Assembly (NCBI RefSeq): GCF_020687205.1 | Contig: NZ_JAJEQE010000006.1 | Location: 26,161 to 90,160 of the forward strand | DNA from: Hominisplanchenecus faecis | GTDB lineage: Bacteria; Bacillota; Clostridia; Lachnospirales; Lachnospiraceae | Reading direction: 5' to 3' | Length of the DNA: 64,000 nt | Part shown: piece after piece, positions 37,482 through 46,633 of the stretch | Position numbering within the stretch: position 1 is the stretch's first letter | Layout of the letters: every line of letters starts with the position of its first letter | Program-made: the position numbers and the translations under genes | The notes under the pieces: generated by a model | What the model saw: the letters and a program-made list of their open reading frames with translations, nothing else | Told to the model about the DNA's origin: nothing | Database searches by the model: none

Positions 37482-37534
37482 GGGTTACAGAAAAGATGCG
37501 TTTCTGTACCGGGGAAGATATAAGGAGCAAAGAT

Positions 37535-38800
37535 ATGGCAAAGGACAAGAAGTTCGGAAAAGGTTTTTTCTGTGGGATCCTGACTTCTGCTGTGGTCGTT
37601 CTGGCCGGAAGCGGGATGCTTCAGCAGGGCGGCTGGATCACAGGAGCAGATCAGAAAGAAGCAGGGGCAACGCAGGAGAGCACAGACAGTGCAGGCACAC
37701 AGCTCAGTCTGGAACAGAAGAAGGTAGATACAAAGATCAAGAAGATGGAAGAGATCATCAATCAGCTCTATCTTGACAGTACGGATAACGATGCGGTCGA
37801 AGCCGGCATTTATAAGGGCATGATCAGCGGACTTGGAGATCCTTATGCTGCATATTATACACAGGATGAACTCGAAAAACTGAATGAATCCACATCCGGA
37901 GAGTACAAGGGGATCGGTGCAAAGCTTTCACAGGATACACAGACGGGGGCAATCCAGGTCGTGACCTGTTTTGAGGGGACACCGGCAGAAAAGGCAGGGC
38001 TGCTTCCGGGAGATATTCTCTATTCGGTCAATGACATCGAAGTGACCGGGAAAGATCTGACCGATGTGGTCAGCCTGATCAAGACAGCAAAAGGAGACAC
38101 CGTCCATCTGACAATCGCCAGAGAGGGTGAAAAGGATTATCTGGAGTTCGATGTGGAACGCTCGGATGTTGCCGTCCCGACGGTGGCTTACAAAATGCTG
38201 GATGATGAGATCGGTTATATCGCAGTCAGTGAGTTTGACAAGGTGACGGCGGAGCAGTTCAAGAATGCTCTGGCGAAATTAGAAGAACAGGGTATGGAAA
38301 AGCTGATCATAGACCTGCGAAACAACCTTGGCGGTGTGCTGGATACCTGCTGCGAGATGTTAAAACAGATGCTTCCGAAAGGACTGATCGTTTATACCGA
38401 AGATAAATACGGGCAGAGAACAGAATATACCTGCGACGGAAACAATGAGTTCAAAAAGCCGCTGGCAGTGCTGGTCAACGGGTACAGTGCCAGTGCGGCA
38501 GAAATCTTCAGCGGAGCGATCAAGGACTATGGGATTGGTACTTTAGTCGGTACGAAAACGTATGGAAAAGGGATTGTGCAGCGGATTGTCGGAATGGAGG
38601 ACGGAACGGCAGTCAAACTGACGGTTTCCAAGTATTTCACGCCAAACGGCACGGATATCCACAAAAAAGGCATTGAGCCGGATGTGACCGTTGAGCTTGA
38701 TGAAAGTCTGAAAAATAAAGTGACGGTCACGGAAGAAGAGGATAATCAGTTGCAGAAAGCCATTTCAATACTTCAGGAGGAAAAAAACGATGCAGAGTAA
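37535..38800 (+). CDS. S41 family C-terminal processing peptidase (CtpA-like)
   Basis: A 421-residue membrane-anchored serine protease. An N-terminal hydrophobic segment (GFFCGILTSAVVVLAGSGML) is followed by a PDZ domain (about 105-190) and the S41 core. The catalytic serine lies in NGYSASAAEIFSG and the lysine in GTKTYGKG. Relatives trim secreted or membrane proteins, for example in sigma-factor signalling and sporulation. The ATG at 37535 follows AAGGAGC. Its end overlaps the sigma-like gene by eleven bases, which suggests a coupled function. Confidence 0.93.
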   Translation: MAKDKKFGKGFFCGILTSAVVVLAGSGMLQQGGWITGADQKEAGATQESTDSAGTQLSLEQKKVDTKIKKMEEIINQLYLDSTDNDAVEAGIYKGMISGLGDPYAAYYTQDELEKLNESTSGEYKGIGAKLSQDTQTGAIQVVTCFEGTPAEKAGLLPGDILYSVNDIEVTGKDLTDVVSLIKTAKGDTVHLTIAREGEKDYLEFDVERSDVAVPTVAYKMLDDEIGYIAVSEFDKVTAEQFKNALAKLEEQGMEKLIIDLRNNLGGVLDTCCEMLKQMLPKGLIVYTEDKYGQRTEYTCDGNNEFKKPLAVLVNGYSASAAEIFSGAIKDYGIGTLVGTKTYGKGIVQRIVGMEDGTAVKLTVSKYFTPNGTDIHKKGIEPDVTVELDESLKNKVTVTEEEDNQLQKAISILQEEKNDAE

Positions 38801-39623
38801 AATTGTTTTCAGAGAGATGTTAAGTGAGCTGAAGGCACTTGCAGATGTGCAGGGAAATTATCTTACAAAAGAAGACATAAAAAAATTCTTTCCGGGAGAT
38901 GCCCTGAATGAGGAACAGTTTGGACTGGTCTGCGAATACCTTGTCAGCCAGAAGATCAAAGTGGACGGGTACGAACCGGCCCAAAAGACACCGGAAACCG
39001 CACAGAAGACAGTGAAGGAGCATGCAGAGAGAGCGTCTGCTTCGAATCCTGAGACAGAAAAACAGGAAGAAAACAGTGAAACACAGGACGGGGAAGGTCC
39101 GGATTTCCTTGGCATGTATCTGGAGGAACTTGCAGAGATCGAAAAACTTTCCGAGACGGAAGAAGAACGTCTGTTTTTTGAGGCGGTAAATGGCGATTCC
39201 ATGGCAAAAAGCACGCTGGCAGGACAGTATCTGGAAACGGTCTACGAGCTTGCCATGACGTATGTCGCTTCCGAGCTGCCGATCGAAGATTTGGTGCAGG
39301 AAGGCAATATCGGACTACTGCTTGCACTTGAAAATCTGGAGGCAAAGCCAAATCTGGAAGAATACCGTAAGCAGGTGTTTGACGGTATCCGGAAAGCAAT
39401 GGAAGAGGCCGTTGAGATGTCACAGGACAAAAAAGACCTGGATGACGAGATCGTAGGCAGAGTCAATCACCTGAACGAGTCGATCCTCAGCCTGGAAGAG
39501 GATCTTGGACACAAAGTTTCCATGAGTGAGCTGTCGGCCTATCTGGAAATGCCACTTGAGGAGATCAAAGATGTTCTGCGTATGGCCGGTGATGAGATGA
39601 AAGATAAATCAGATGTGAGATGA
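38790..39623 (+). CDS. Sigma-70-like protein lacking region 4
   Basis: The 277-residue protein begins with an alpha-helical domain (1-60) and an acidic linker. It then has a sigma-70 region 1.2/2-like segment (FLGMYLEELAEI, LPIEDLVQEGNIGLLLAL) and a region 3-like helix-turn-helix (LGHKVSMSELSAYLEMPLEEIKDVL). It ends there, with no region 4 for -35 recognition. The aromatic residues of region 2.3/2.4 that melt the -10 box are not evident either. It could bind RNA polymerase without normal promoter use, or be a degenerate sigma factor. AGGAGG at 38775 supports the start, and it overlaps the S41 gene. Confidence 0.75.
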   Translation: MQSKIVFREMLSELKALADVQGNYLTKEDIKKFFPGDALNEEQFGLVCEYLVSQKIKVDGYEPAQKTPETAQKTVKEHAERASASNPETEKQEENSETQDGEGPDFLGMYLEELAEIEKLSETEEERLFFEAVNGDSMAKSTLAGQYLETVYELAMTYVASELPIEDLVQEGNIGLLLALENLEAKPNLEEYRKQVFDGIRKAMEEAVEMSQDKKDLDDEIVGRVNHLNESILSLEEDLGHKVSMSELSAYLEMPLEEIKDVLRMAGDEMKDKSDVR

Positions 39624-39808
39624 TTCCCGCCTCTGCAGGCGGCGAGCAACAAGCCTGTATCAGTGGCGGGATTCAATCTCCCATCTGATATAGCCTCCGG
39701 CGGATTGCAGAGGTGCACAGAAGAATATGTCATGCGATGCATGACGTGCACCTCGCAGCAAGAATGCCAGAGGCATTCTTGAAAAAATGTTCTGCCGGAT
39801 GGAAGGCT
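39608..39808 (+). repeat. Structured repeat region overlapping the sigma-like gene's stop codon
   Basis: Module 1 (39608-39689): ATCAGATGTGAGAT pairs 13/14 with 39676-39689, enclosing TCCCGCC (39625-39631) with GGCGGGA (39665-39671). Module 2 (39692-39808): a 10-bp outer stem with a five-base bulge (39692-39701 with 39794-39808). It encloses GAGGTGCAC/GTGCACCTC (39710-39718/39746-39754, topped by GTCATGC-GAT-GCATGAC) and a perfect 9-bp hairpin AAGAATGCC-AGA-GGCATTCTT (39760-39780). A 39-base part recurs at 54140. It may be a dispersed structured repeat or an RNA element. Confidence 0.6.
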
Positions 39809-39836
39809 GTCATATAGTATGAGCAGGGGGGATTGC

Positions 39837-40211
39837 ATGGAAAAAATGCAGAAACGATCAAAACCAGTGACCCTGCTCATTTCACTTCTGGGTTCCTGGA
39901 TCGTCACAGCAGTGCTTCTTGTGCTGCTGGCAGCTGCGATGATGAAATTTCAGTTAGAAGAAGGAAAGATCTCGGCGGCTGTGACCGTCATTTATCTGGG
40001 ATCCGCCTTTTTGGGCGGAAGGATCGCAGGCAGAAGGACGGAGAACAAAAAATACCTGTGGGGGCTGCTCGCAGGAATGTGTTATTTTGCAGTGCTTTTT
40101 CTTCTGACACTGATCCTGAGACGGAACATAGATCCGTCTTCCATACAGACGATAACGACAGCCTGTCTGTGCATGGGAGGCGGAATGTTAGGCGGAATGC
40201 TTGCTTTTTAA
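39837..40211 (+). CDS. TIGR04086 family membrane protein
   Basis: A 124-residue protein with four predicted membrane segments, glycine-rich turns (YLGSAFLGGRIAGRR, MGGGMLGGMLAF) and the pattern of the Clostridia TIGR04086 family. No function is established. An ATG at 39837 follows AGGGGGGATTGC; the earlier ATG at 39819 is less well placed. It lies between the structured repeat and rho. Confidence 0.78.
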   Translation: MEKMQKRSKPVTLLISLLGSWIVTAVLLVLLAAAMMKFQLEEGKISAAVTVIYLGSAFLGGRIAGRRTENKKYLWGLLAGMCYFAVLFLLTLILRRNIDPSSIQTITTACLCMGGGMLGGMLAF

Positions 40212-40317
40212 AAGCATTTCGTGTAAAAGTTCATATAGATTTTTAAAAACAGTTATGTTAAAATAGGCAGATGTTAGATTCAGAAACAGCCATCAAAGAT
40301 GGAGGAAATACAGGATA

Positions 40318-41730
40318 ATGATGAAAGAAAAATATGAATCGCTCTCAGCGGTTGAATTAAAGGCGATTGCAAAAGCCAGAGGCCTGAAAAATCTTTCCGG
40401 TCTGAAAAAGAGTGAAGTAGTTACAAGAATGCTTGAGGCAGATGAAAAAGAACGTGAGCAGAAAATATCCGAAGAGACGGAAGAACGTGCACAGACACAG
40501 ACCGTAAAAGCGGAAAGACCAGAGATGACAGAGCATGCAGAGAGATCCGAAAAGCGTCCGGAAGAGAAAACAGGGCTGGATTTTTCACAGCTTGACAGCG
40601 GTCAGACAGTGACCGGTATTCTGGAAGTAATGCCGGATGGTTTCGGATTTATCCGATCCGATAACTATCTGCCGGGTGACCATGATATTTATGTTTCGCC
40701 GTCCCAGATCCGAAGATTCAATCTGAAGACCGGAGATATCATCAGCGGCAATACACGTATCCGCACAAATACCACGCAGCAGGAGAAGTTTGCAGCCCTG
40801 CTCTATTTAAAGAGCACAAACGGCATGCATCCGGCAGAAGCTGCCAAAAGATGCAATTTCGAGGATATGACACCGATCTTTCCGAACCAGCGTATGCGTA
40901 TGGAGCGTGATTCGAAAAATGTAGCCATGCGTATCGTTGACCTGATCTCACCGGTCGGCAAGGGACAGCGAGGAATGATCGTGTCACCGCCGAAAGCCGG
41001 AAAGACGACACTGTTAAAAGAGATGGCAAAGTCCATCCTTGGAAATGACCCGGATATGCACCTGATCATTCTGCTGATCGACGAGCGTCCGGAGGAAGTT
41101 ACCGATATCAAGGAAGCCATTGTCGGAGATAATGTAGAAGTAATCTATTCTACCTTTGATGAGCTGCCGGAGCATCACAAACGAGTTTCCGAGATGGTGA
41201 TCGAGCGTGCAAAGCGTCTGGTTGAACATAAAAAAGACGTTACGATCCTGCTCGACAGCATCACAAGACTAGCAAGAGCCTACAACCTGACGGTTCCGCC
41301 AAGCGGACGTACCTTATCCGGCGGTCTTGACCCGGCGGCACTGCATATGCCGAAACGTTTCTTCGGAGCAGCGAGAAATATGCGTGAGGGCGGAAGCCTG
41401 ACGATCCTGGCAACGGCACTTGTCGATACCGGAAGCAAGATGGACGATGTCGTATACGAAGAGTTCAAGGGAACCGGAAACATGGAGCTTGTCCTTGACC
41501 GCAAGCTTTCCGAAAAGAGAGTTTTCCCGGCACTGGATATCCAGAAATCCGGTACCAGAAGAGAGGATCTTCTGCTCGATCCGGAAGAGCAGGAAGCAGT
41601 GTACATCATGCGAAAAGCATTAAACGGTATGAAGTCGGACGAAGCCGTCGAGAACATCCTGAATATGTTTGTACATACGAAAAACAATAAAGAACTGGTA
41701 CAGATGGTCAAAAAACAGAAATTTATATAA
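40318..41730 (+). CDS. rho: Transcription termination factor Rho
   Basis: Hexameric RNA helicase ending untranslated transcripts. An N-terminal SAP-like Rho_N domain (LSAVELKAIAKARGLKNLSGLKKSEVVTRML region), a charged insertion and a cold-shock-type RNA-binding domain (VMPDGFGFIRSDNYLPGDHDIYVS) come first. The ATPase follows with Walker A SPPKAGKTTL, Walker B ILLIDERPEEV and the GGLDPAAL region. The length of 470 residues includes a modest acidic insert at about 40-85. It heads the block rho-rpmE-DUF1385-prmC-prfA, an arrangement common in Clostridia. Confidence 0.97.
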   Translation: MMKEKYESLSAVELKAIAKARGLKNLSGLKKSEVVTRMLEADEKEREQKISEETEERAQTQTVKAERPEMTEHAERSEKRPEEKTGLDFSQLDSGQTVTGILEVMPDGFGFIRSDNYLPGDHDIYVSPSQIRRFNLKTGDIISGNTRIRTNTTQQEKFAALLYLKSTNGMHPAEAAKRCNFEDMTPIFPNQRMRMERDSKNVAMRIVDLISPVGKGQRGMIVSPPKAGKTTLLKEMAKSILGNDPDMHLIILLIDERPEEVTDIKEAIVGDNVEVIYSTFDELPEHHKRVSEMVIERAKRLVEHKKDVTILLDSITRLARAYNLTVPPSGRTLSGGLDPAALHMPKRFFGAARNMREGGSLTILATALVDTGSKMDDVVYEEFKGTGNMELVLDRKLSEKRVFPALDIQKSGTRREDLLLDPEEQEAVYIMRKALNGMKSDEAVENILNMFVHTKNNKELVQMVKKQKFI

Positions 41731-41735
41731 AATCG

Positions 41736-41764
41736 TTGCTTTTTATAAAGATTTATGGTATAAT
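41736..41764 (+). promoter_or_regulatory. Promoter of rpmE
   Basis: TTGCTT (41736-41741), 17 bases and TATAAT (41759-41764) with a TGG extended -10. The leader is about 140 bases. Confidence 0.8.
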
Positions 41765-41770
41765 TCAAAC

Positions 41771-41896
41771 GCTGTTTAACAGACAGTTTAACTGTAGGGA
41801 CTTACAGGGATAGTCCGGGGTATCTTGCCGTGGAAACATCAGGAGCGGCATTGACCGGAAATCGACCGAGAAAGGTAAGCAGTTCACAAAATAAGA
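41771..41896 (+). promoter_or_regulatory. Possible L31 ribosomal-protein leader
   Basis: The ~140-base rpmE leader contains short inverted repeats (ACAGT/ACTGT at about 41785, GCCG/CGGC at about 41828-41850) and no coding frame. Autoregulatory L31 leaders are described in Firmicutes, so this is a candidate, but I could not match a consensus by eye. Confidence 0.35.
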
Positions 41897-41912
41897 AAAA
41901 GAGGTGAAAATC

Positions 41913-42113
41913 ATGAAGGAAGGAATCCATCCAGAGTACTATCAGGCAACTGTAACTTGCAACTGCGGTAACACATTTGTAACAGGCTCCACAAAAAAGG
42001 ATATCCATGTTGAAATCTGCTCCAAATGCCATTCATTCTACACAGGACAGCAGAAAGCAGCAGCAGCACGCGGACGTATTGATAAATTCAATAAGAAATA
42101 CGGCATCAAATAA
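41913..42113 (+). CDS. rpmE: 50S ribosomal protein L31
   Basis: A 66-residue ribosomal protein beginning [10 protein letters not shown]. Four cysteines in CNCG and CSKC form a zinc ribbon, so this is the zinc-containing (C+) form. [12 protein letters not shown] ends it as in the family. The ATG at 41913 follows AGAGGTGAAAATC. A terminator follows at 42191. Confidence 0.97.
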   Translation: MKEGIHPEYYQATVTCNCGNTFVTGSTKKDIHVEICSKCHSFYTGQQKAAAARGRIDKFNKKYGIK

Positions 42114-42190
42114 TAAGCGTTTTGGGTACAGGAGTATACAGATGTCCTGCGAAAGTAGGATGTATATGCTTAAGATAATGAGAGGGGTTG

Positions 42191-42215
42191 AGGTTGAAAA
42201 ATCTCAACCTTTTTT
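42191..42215 (+). terminator. Terminator of rpmE
   Basis: AGGTTGA (42191-42197) pairs with TCAACCT (42204-42210) and a T-run follows; GGTTGAG/CTCAACC is an overlapping alternative stem. Confidence 0.8.
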
Positions 42216-42321
42216 ATCACACGGATTTTTTGTGTGGATATTTTGAACGCAGAGAAGCGGATTGTGAATGTCCGCTTTACACAAAAAGTTTCCGGGTGTG
42301 GAAGTTGGAGGAAGCAGCAGT

Positions 42322-43233
42322 ATGAAATCATCCAATATAGGCGGTCAGGCGGTCATGGAAGGCGTGATGATGCGAAATGCAGATAAATATGCAGTCGCAG
42401 TCCGCAAAACCGACGGCGAGATCGTTGTGAAAACAGAAGAATATAAAGGTATTGTTCAAAATAAAAAAATACGTTCTCTTCCGATCATACGAGGTGTGTT
42501 CAGCTTTATAGATTCCATGGTTCTTGGTATGAGTACACTGACTTATTCTGCATCTTTTTTTATGGATGAGGAAGAAGAGGAGAAAGACGAAAAGAAGGAG
42601 TCCGTAATGATGGGGCTGACGATTGCATGTTCAGTTGTGATGGCAGTAGCCATTTTTATGATACTTCCTTATTTTTTGTCACAGTTGTTTCGAAAATTTA
42701 CAGATTCTACTACTTTGATCACACTGCTTGAAGGTGCAGTCCGTCTTGTGATTTTCTTTGGGTATATTCTGCTCATTTCCAGAATGAAAGATATTCAGCG
42801 TGTGTTTATGTACCATGGTGCAGAACATAAGTGTATTAACTGTATAGAGCATGGCATGGAGTTAAATGTGGAAAATGTGCTGAAAAGTTCCAGACTGCAC
42901 AAACGCTGCGGAACCAGTTTTTTGTTTATCGTTATGATCGTCAGCATTATTTTCTTTTTGTTCATCCGGATTGAATCCCCGATCTGGCGAGTGGTATTCC
43001 GGCTTTTGCTGATCCCGGTGATCGCAGGCGTTTCGTTTGAGTTTATCCGTCTGGCGGGAAAGAGCGAAAATAAACTGGTAATTCTTTTATCAAAACCGGG
43101 TATGATGCTGCAGAAGCTTACAACAAGGGAGCCGGATGCTTCCATGGCAGAAGTAGCAATCGCATCGGTAGAGGCTGTGTTTGACTGGAGAGCATATCTG
43201 AAAGAAAATTTTGGGTGGCAGGAGAAAGTATGA
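42322..43233 (+). CDS. DUF1385 family membrane protein
   Basis: The 303-residue protein starts with the family signature IGGQAVMEGVMMR and has several membrane segments in the middle and C-terminal parts. It also has the conserved YHGAEHKCINCIEHG (with CTVENV-like NVENVL following), which looks like a metal- or nucleotide-binding site. DUF1385 genes are widely found next to prmC and prfA in Firmicutes, as here, but the function is not proven. The ATG at 42322 follows TGGAGGAAG. It overlaps prmC by ATGA. Confidence 0.92.
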   Translation: MKSSNIGGQAVMEGVMMRNADKYAVAVRKTDGEIVVKTEEYKGIVQNKKIRSLPIIRGVFSFIDSMVLGMSTLTYSASFFMDEEEEEKDEKKESVMMGLTIACSVVMAVAIFMILPYFLSQLFRKFTDSTTLITLLEGAVRLVIFFGYILLISRMKDIQRVFMYHGAEHKCINCIEHGMELNVENVLKSSRLHKRCGTSFLFIVMIVSIIFFLFIRIESPIWRVVFRLLLIPVIAGVSFEFIRLAGKSENKLVILLSKPGMMLQKLTTREPDASMAEVAIASVEAVFDWRAYLKENFGWQEKV

Positions 43234-44114
43234 CGTACGAAGAAGCACGAAAAGAAGCAGAACAGATTCTGAAAGGGGCAGAAGTTCCGGATGCGGCTCT
43301 GGATGCCTGGTATCTTCTGGAATATGCGATACGGAAGATTGAAAAAAAGGAGACCGGGCGAACCTGGTATCTGATGAACCGAAAGGAAAGCATTCTGCCG
43401 GGGACACTCTTATACTATCAGGAATTGGTCTCCCGAAGAAAACAGCGGATTCCGCTGCAGCATCTGACAGGAGAACAGGAGTTTTACGGTTATCCATTTT
43501 ATGTCAATGAACATGTGCTGATCCCAAGGCAGGATACGGAAGTTTTGGTAGAAGAAGCACTGAAGCGAAAAAAAGAGGGCATGAAGGTGCTGGATCTGTG
43601 TACCGGTTCCGGCTGTATTCTGCTCAGTATTCTGAAAAATCTGAAGCAGGGAACGGGAGTCGGCATCGACATCTCAGAACAGGCACTTGAGGTTGCAAGA
43701 CGAAATGCGAAAAGGCTGGGGCTGGAAGCAGCAACAACTTTTGTTTTAAGTGACTTGTTTGAGAAGGCACAGGGACCGTACGATATGATCGTCTCCAATC
43801 CGCCTTATATTGAAACGGAAGAGATTGCACAGCTGATGCCGGAAGTGCGGGATCATGAGCCGCGTCTGGCACTTGACGGAATGTCTGATGGGCTTTATTA
43901 TTACAGAAGTATCGTTTCACAATGCAGGGATTATTTAAAAGAAGACGGTGCACTGCTGTTTGAGATCGGTGCAGGGCAGGGAGTGGCAGTGAGTGAACTG
44001 CTCAAAGAAGCCGGTTTTGTGTCCGTCCAGGTAATAAAAGATCTGGCAGGGCTTGACCGGGTAGTTGCAGGAAAAGCAGGTACAAAGAAAGGAAAACAAG
44101 AAAAAGATGTTTGA
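43230..44114 (+). CDS. prmC: Peptide chain release factor N5-glutamine methyltransferase
   Basis: Methylates the GGQ glutamine of release factors, including the product of the next gene. The SAM-binding [16 protein letters not shown] and catalytic SNPPYIE motifs are intact in a 294-residue protein. The ATG at 43230 overlaps the DUF1385 stop. An in-frame GTG at 43215 is less likely because AGGAGAAAG sits between. It overlaps prfA by eight bases, so enzyme and substrate are translationally coupled. Confidence 0.96.
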   Translation: MTYEEARKEAEQILKGAEVPDAALDAWYLLEYAIRKIEKKETGRTWYLMNRKESILPGTLLYYQELVSRRKQRIPLQHLTGEQEFYGYPFYVNEHVLIPRQDTEVLVEEALKRKKEGMKVLDLCTGSGCILLSILKNLKQGTGVGIDISEQALEVARRNAKRLGLEAATTFVLSDLFEKAQGPYDMIVSNPPYIETEEIAQLMPEVRDHEPRLALDGMSDGLYYYRSIVSQCRDYLKEDGALLFEIGAGQGVAVSELLKEAGFVSVQVIKDLAGLDRVVAGKAGTKKGKQEKDV

Positions 44115-45180
44115 TAGACTGGAAGATTTGCTGATTCGATTTGAAGAGATCATGAGCGAACTGAATGAGCCGTTTGTCGTCAACGACCAGACCAGATTTC
44201 AGAAGCTTATGAAGGAGCAGAGTGATCTGCAGCCGATCGTAGATGCATATAAAGAATATAAAGAGAGCAAGCAGACGGTAGAGGACAGCCTTTCCATGCT
44301 GGAAGAAGAGTCCGATGAAGAGATGCGAGAAATGCTCAAAGAAGAACTGAATGATGCAAAGAAAAATATCGAAGAACTGGAACATAAGCTCAAAATTCTG
44401 CTGCTTCCGAAAGATCCGAACGATGAGAAGAACGTTATCGTCGAGATACGTGCCGGAGCAGGCGGGGATGAGGCGGCTTTATTTGCAGCTGAGATTTACC
44501 GCATGTATGTGAAATATGCGGATATGCACCGCTGGAAAACAGAGATGATGAGCTTAAATGAAAACGGTATCGGCGGTTTCAAGGAAGTAACATTCATGAT
44601 CACCGGACAGGGTGCATACTCCAGACTGAAGTACGAAAGCGGTGTACATCGTGTACAGCGTGTACCGGAGACAGAGTCAGGAGGGCGTATCCATACTTCC
44701 ACGATCACGGTTGCGATCATGCCGGAAGCAGAAGAAGTAGACTTCCAGCTGGATATGAACGACTGTAAATTCGATGTATTCCGTGCATCTGGAAACGGCG
44801 GACAGTGTGTCAACACGACAGACTCCGCAGTACGTCTGACACACATCCCGACCGGTATCGTCATCTCCTGTCAGGATGAGAAATCTCAGCTGAAAAACAA
44901 AGACAAAGCACTGAAAGTACTGCGTTCCAGACTTTATGAAATGGAACTTGCAAAACAGCACGATGCAGAAGCAGAAGCAAGAAGAAGCCAGATCGGAACC
45001 GGTGACCGTTCCGAGAAGATCCGTACTTACAATTTCCCGCAGGGACGTGTGACGGATCATCGTATCAAACTGACACTGCACAGACTGGACGGTATCTTAA
45101 ACGGCGATCTGGATGAGATCATTGACAGCCTGATCGCAGCAGATCAGGCAGCGAAACTTGCAAACCTGCAGGAAGCTTAA
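44107..45180 (+). CDS. prfA: Peptide chain release factor 1
   Basis: Recognises UAA and UAG and triggers peptide release. The GGQ motif is at residues 231-233 in [10 protein letters not shown]; the residue after GGQ is cysteine rather than the commoner histidine or asparagine. The domain 2 region [11 protein letters not shown] is intact. The length is 357 residues. The ATG at 44107 lies inside the end of prmC; the frame is open upstream but family members begin here. Confidence 0.97.
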   Translation: MFDRLEDLLIRFEEIMSELNEPFVVNDQTRFQKLMKEQSDLQPIVDAYKEYKESKQTVEDSLSMLEEESDEEMREMLKEELNDAKKNIEELEHKLKILLLPKDPNDEKNVIVEIRAGAGGDEAALFAAEIYRMYVKYADMHRWKTEMMSLNENGIGGFKEVTFMITGQGAYSRLKYESGVHRVQRVPETESGGRIHTSTITVAIMPEAEEVDFQLDMNDCKFDVFRASGNGGQCVNTTDSAVRLTHIPTGIVISCQDEKSQLKNKDKALKVLRSRLYEMELAKQHDAEAEARRSQIGTGDRSEKIRTYNFPQGRVTDHRIKLTLHRLDGILNGDLDEIIDSLIAADQAAKLANLQEA

Positions 45181-45219
45181 AAGTGATTGTATATAGTATA
45201 AGGAAGTGAGGTTTGTATT

Positions 45220-46566
45220 ATGGGTAAATATTTTGGAACCGATGGTTTCCGAGGGGAAGCCAATGTAACTTTGACGGTAGAACATGCATTTAAGGTAGGA
45301 CGTTTTCTTGGCTGGTATTACGGACAGGAGCATAAGCCAAGGATCGTCATCGGAAAAGACACCAGAAGAAGCAGTTATATGTTTGAATATGCACTGGTAG
45401 CAGGCCTGACCGCATCCGGAGCAGATGCGTACCTTCTGCATGTGACAACCACACCGAGTGTTTCCTATGTGGTAAGAACCGATGAATTCGACTGCGGTAT
45501 CATGATCTCCGCAAGCCACAACCCATTTTATGACAATGGGATTAAAGTGATCAACGGAATGGGATGTAAACTGGAAGCAGAAGTTGAAGCTAAAATTGAG
45601 GCATATATTGATGGCGAGAGTGGAGAACTTCCGCTGGCGACAAAAGAAAATATCGGCCGCACGGTAGATTATGTTGCCGGAAGAAACCGTTACATCGGCT
45701 ATCTGATCTCTCTTGCAACCAGATCCTTCAAAAATTACCGCATTGGGCTGGACTGCTCGAACGGAAGTTCTTCTGCAATCGCAAAGAGTGTTTTTGATGC
45801 ACTGGGAGCGAAGACTTATGTGATCAACAATGAGCCGAACGGAACCAACATCAATACAAACTGCGGCTCCACACACATCGGTGTACTGCAGCAGTATGTA
45901 AAAGAAAAAGGCCTGGATGTCGGATTTGCCTATGACGGTGATGCAGACCGGTGTATAGCAGTCGATGAAAATGGCAATGTTATTGACGGGGATCTGATTC
46001 TTTACGTGTGTGGAAAATATTTAAAAGAGCAGGGCAAACTGAAAAATGACACGATCGTAACGACCGTCATGTCCAACCTCGGTTTGTACAAAGCATGCGA
46101 CAAAGCCGGCATTCACTACGAAAAGACAGCTGTTGGTGACAAGTATGTCTATGAGAATATGACACAGAACGGCCACTGCCTGGGCGGAGAACAGTCCGGA
46201 CATATCATTTTCAGTAAACATGCGACAACCGGTGACGGTATCCTGACTTCTCTGATGATCATGGAAGTGCTTACCGAGAAAAAACAGACACTTGGAACGC
46301 TGGCAGGAGAAGTGAAGATTTATCCGCAGCTGTTGAAAAACGTGCGTGTTGCCGACAAGAAGACAGCAAGAGAGAATCCGGAAGTACAAAAAGCCGTCGA
46401 TCAGGTGGCAGAAGCACTTGGAGATGAAGGACGTATTCTGGTGCGTGAAAGCGGAACCGAGCCGTTGATCCGTGTTATGGTAGAAGCAGCAGAAGACGCA
46501 CTCTGCGAAAAATATGTAGATCAGGTCGTAGATGTTATGAAGGCACAGGGACTGGTTGTAGAATAA
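45220..46566 (+). CDS. glmM: Phosphoglucosamine mutase
   Basis: Converts glucosamine-6-phosphate to glucosamine-1-phosphate for peptidoglycan precursors. MGKYFGTDGFRGEAN starts the protein. The phosphoserine is S99 in SASHNPF, the metal-binding loop is DGDADR, and the C-terminal phosphate-binding segment is RESGTEPLIRVM. The length is 448 residues. AAGGAAGTGAGG precedes the ATG. A terminator follows. Confidence 0.97.
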   Translation: MGKYFGTDGFRGEANVTLTVEHAFKVGRFLGWYYGQEHKPRIVIGKDTRRSSYMFEYALVAGLTASGADAYLLHVTTTPSVSYVVRTDEFDCGIMISASHNPFYDNGIKVINGMGCKLEAEVEAKIEAYIDGESGELPLATKENIGRTVDYVAGRNRYIGYLISLATRSFKNYRIGLDCSNGSSSAIAKSVFDALGAKTYVINNEPNGTNINTNCGSTHIGVLQQYVKEKGLDVGFAYDGDADRCIAVDENGNVIDGDLILYVCGKYLKEQGKLKNDTIVTTVMSNLGLYKACDKAGIHYEKTAVGDKYVYENMTQNGHCLGGEQSGHIIFSKHATTGDGILTSLMIMEVLTEKKQTLGTLAGEVKIYPQLLKNVRVADKKTARENPEVQKAVDQVAEALGDEGRILVRESGTEPLIRVMVEAAEDALCEKYVDQVVDVMKAQGLVVE

Positions 46567-46578
46567 GAAAAAAGTGTG

Positions 46579-46612
46579 GGCTGTCCTTTTTCAAACAGGG
46601 CAGCCTTTTTTA
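46579..46612 (+). terminator. Terminator of glmM
   Basis: GGCTGTCC (46579-46586) pairs with GGGCAGCC (46598-46605) with one G-U pair, followed by a T-run. Confidence 0.85.
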
Positions 46613-46633
46613 TAAGAACAGGAAACAGAAGGT

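Noticed and set aside
37480..37776. 98-codon + strand frame inside the S41 protease gene
   Set aside because: It is in another frame of an intact protease with a good start, and has biased charged composition typical of a shadow frame.
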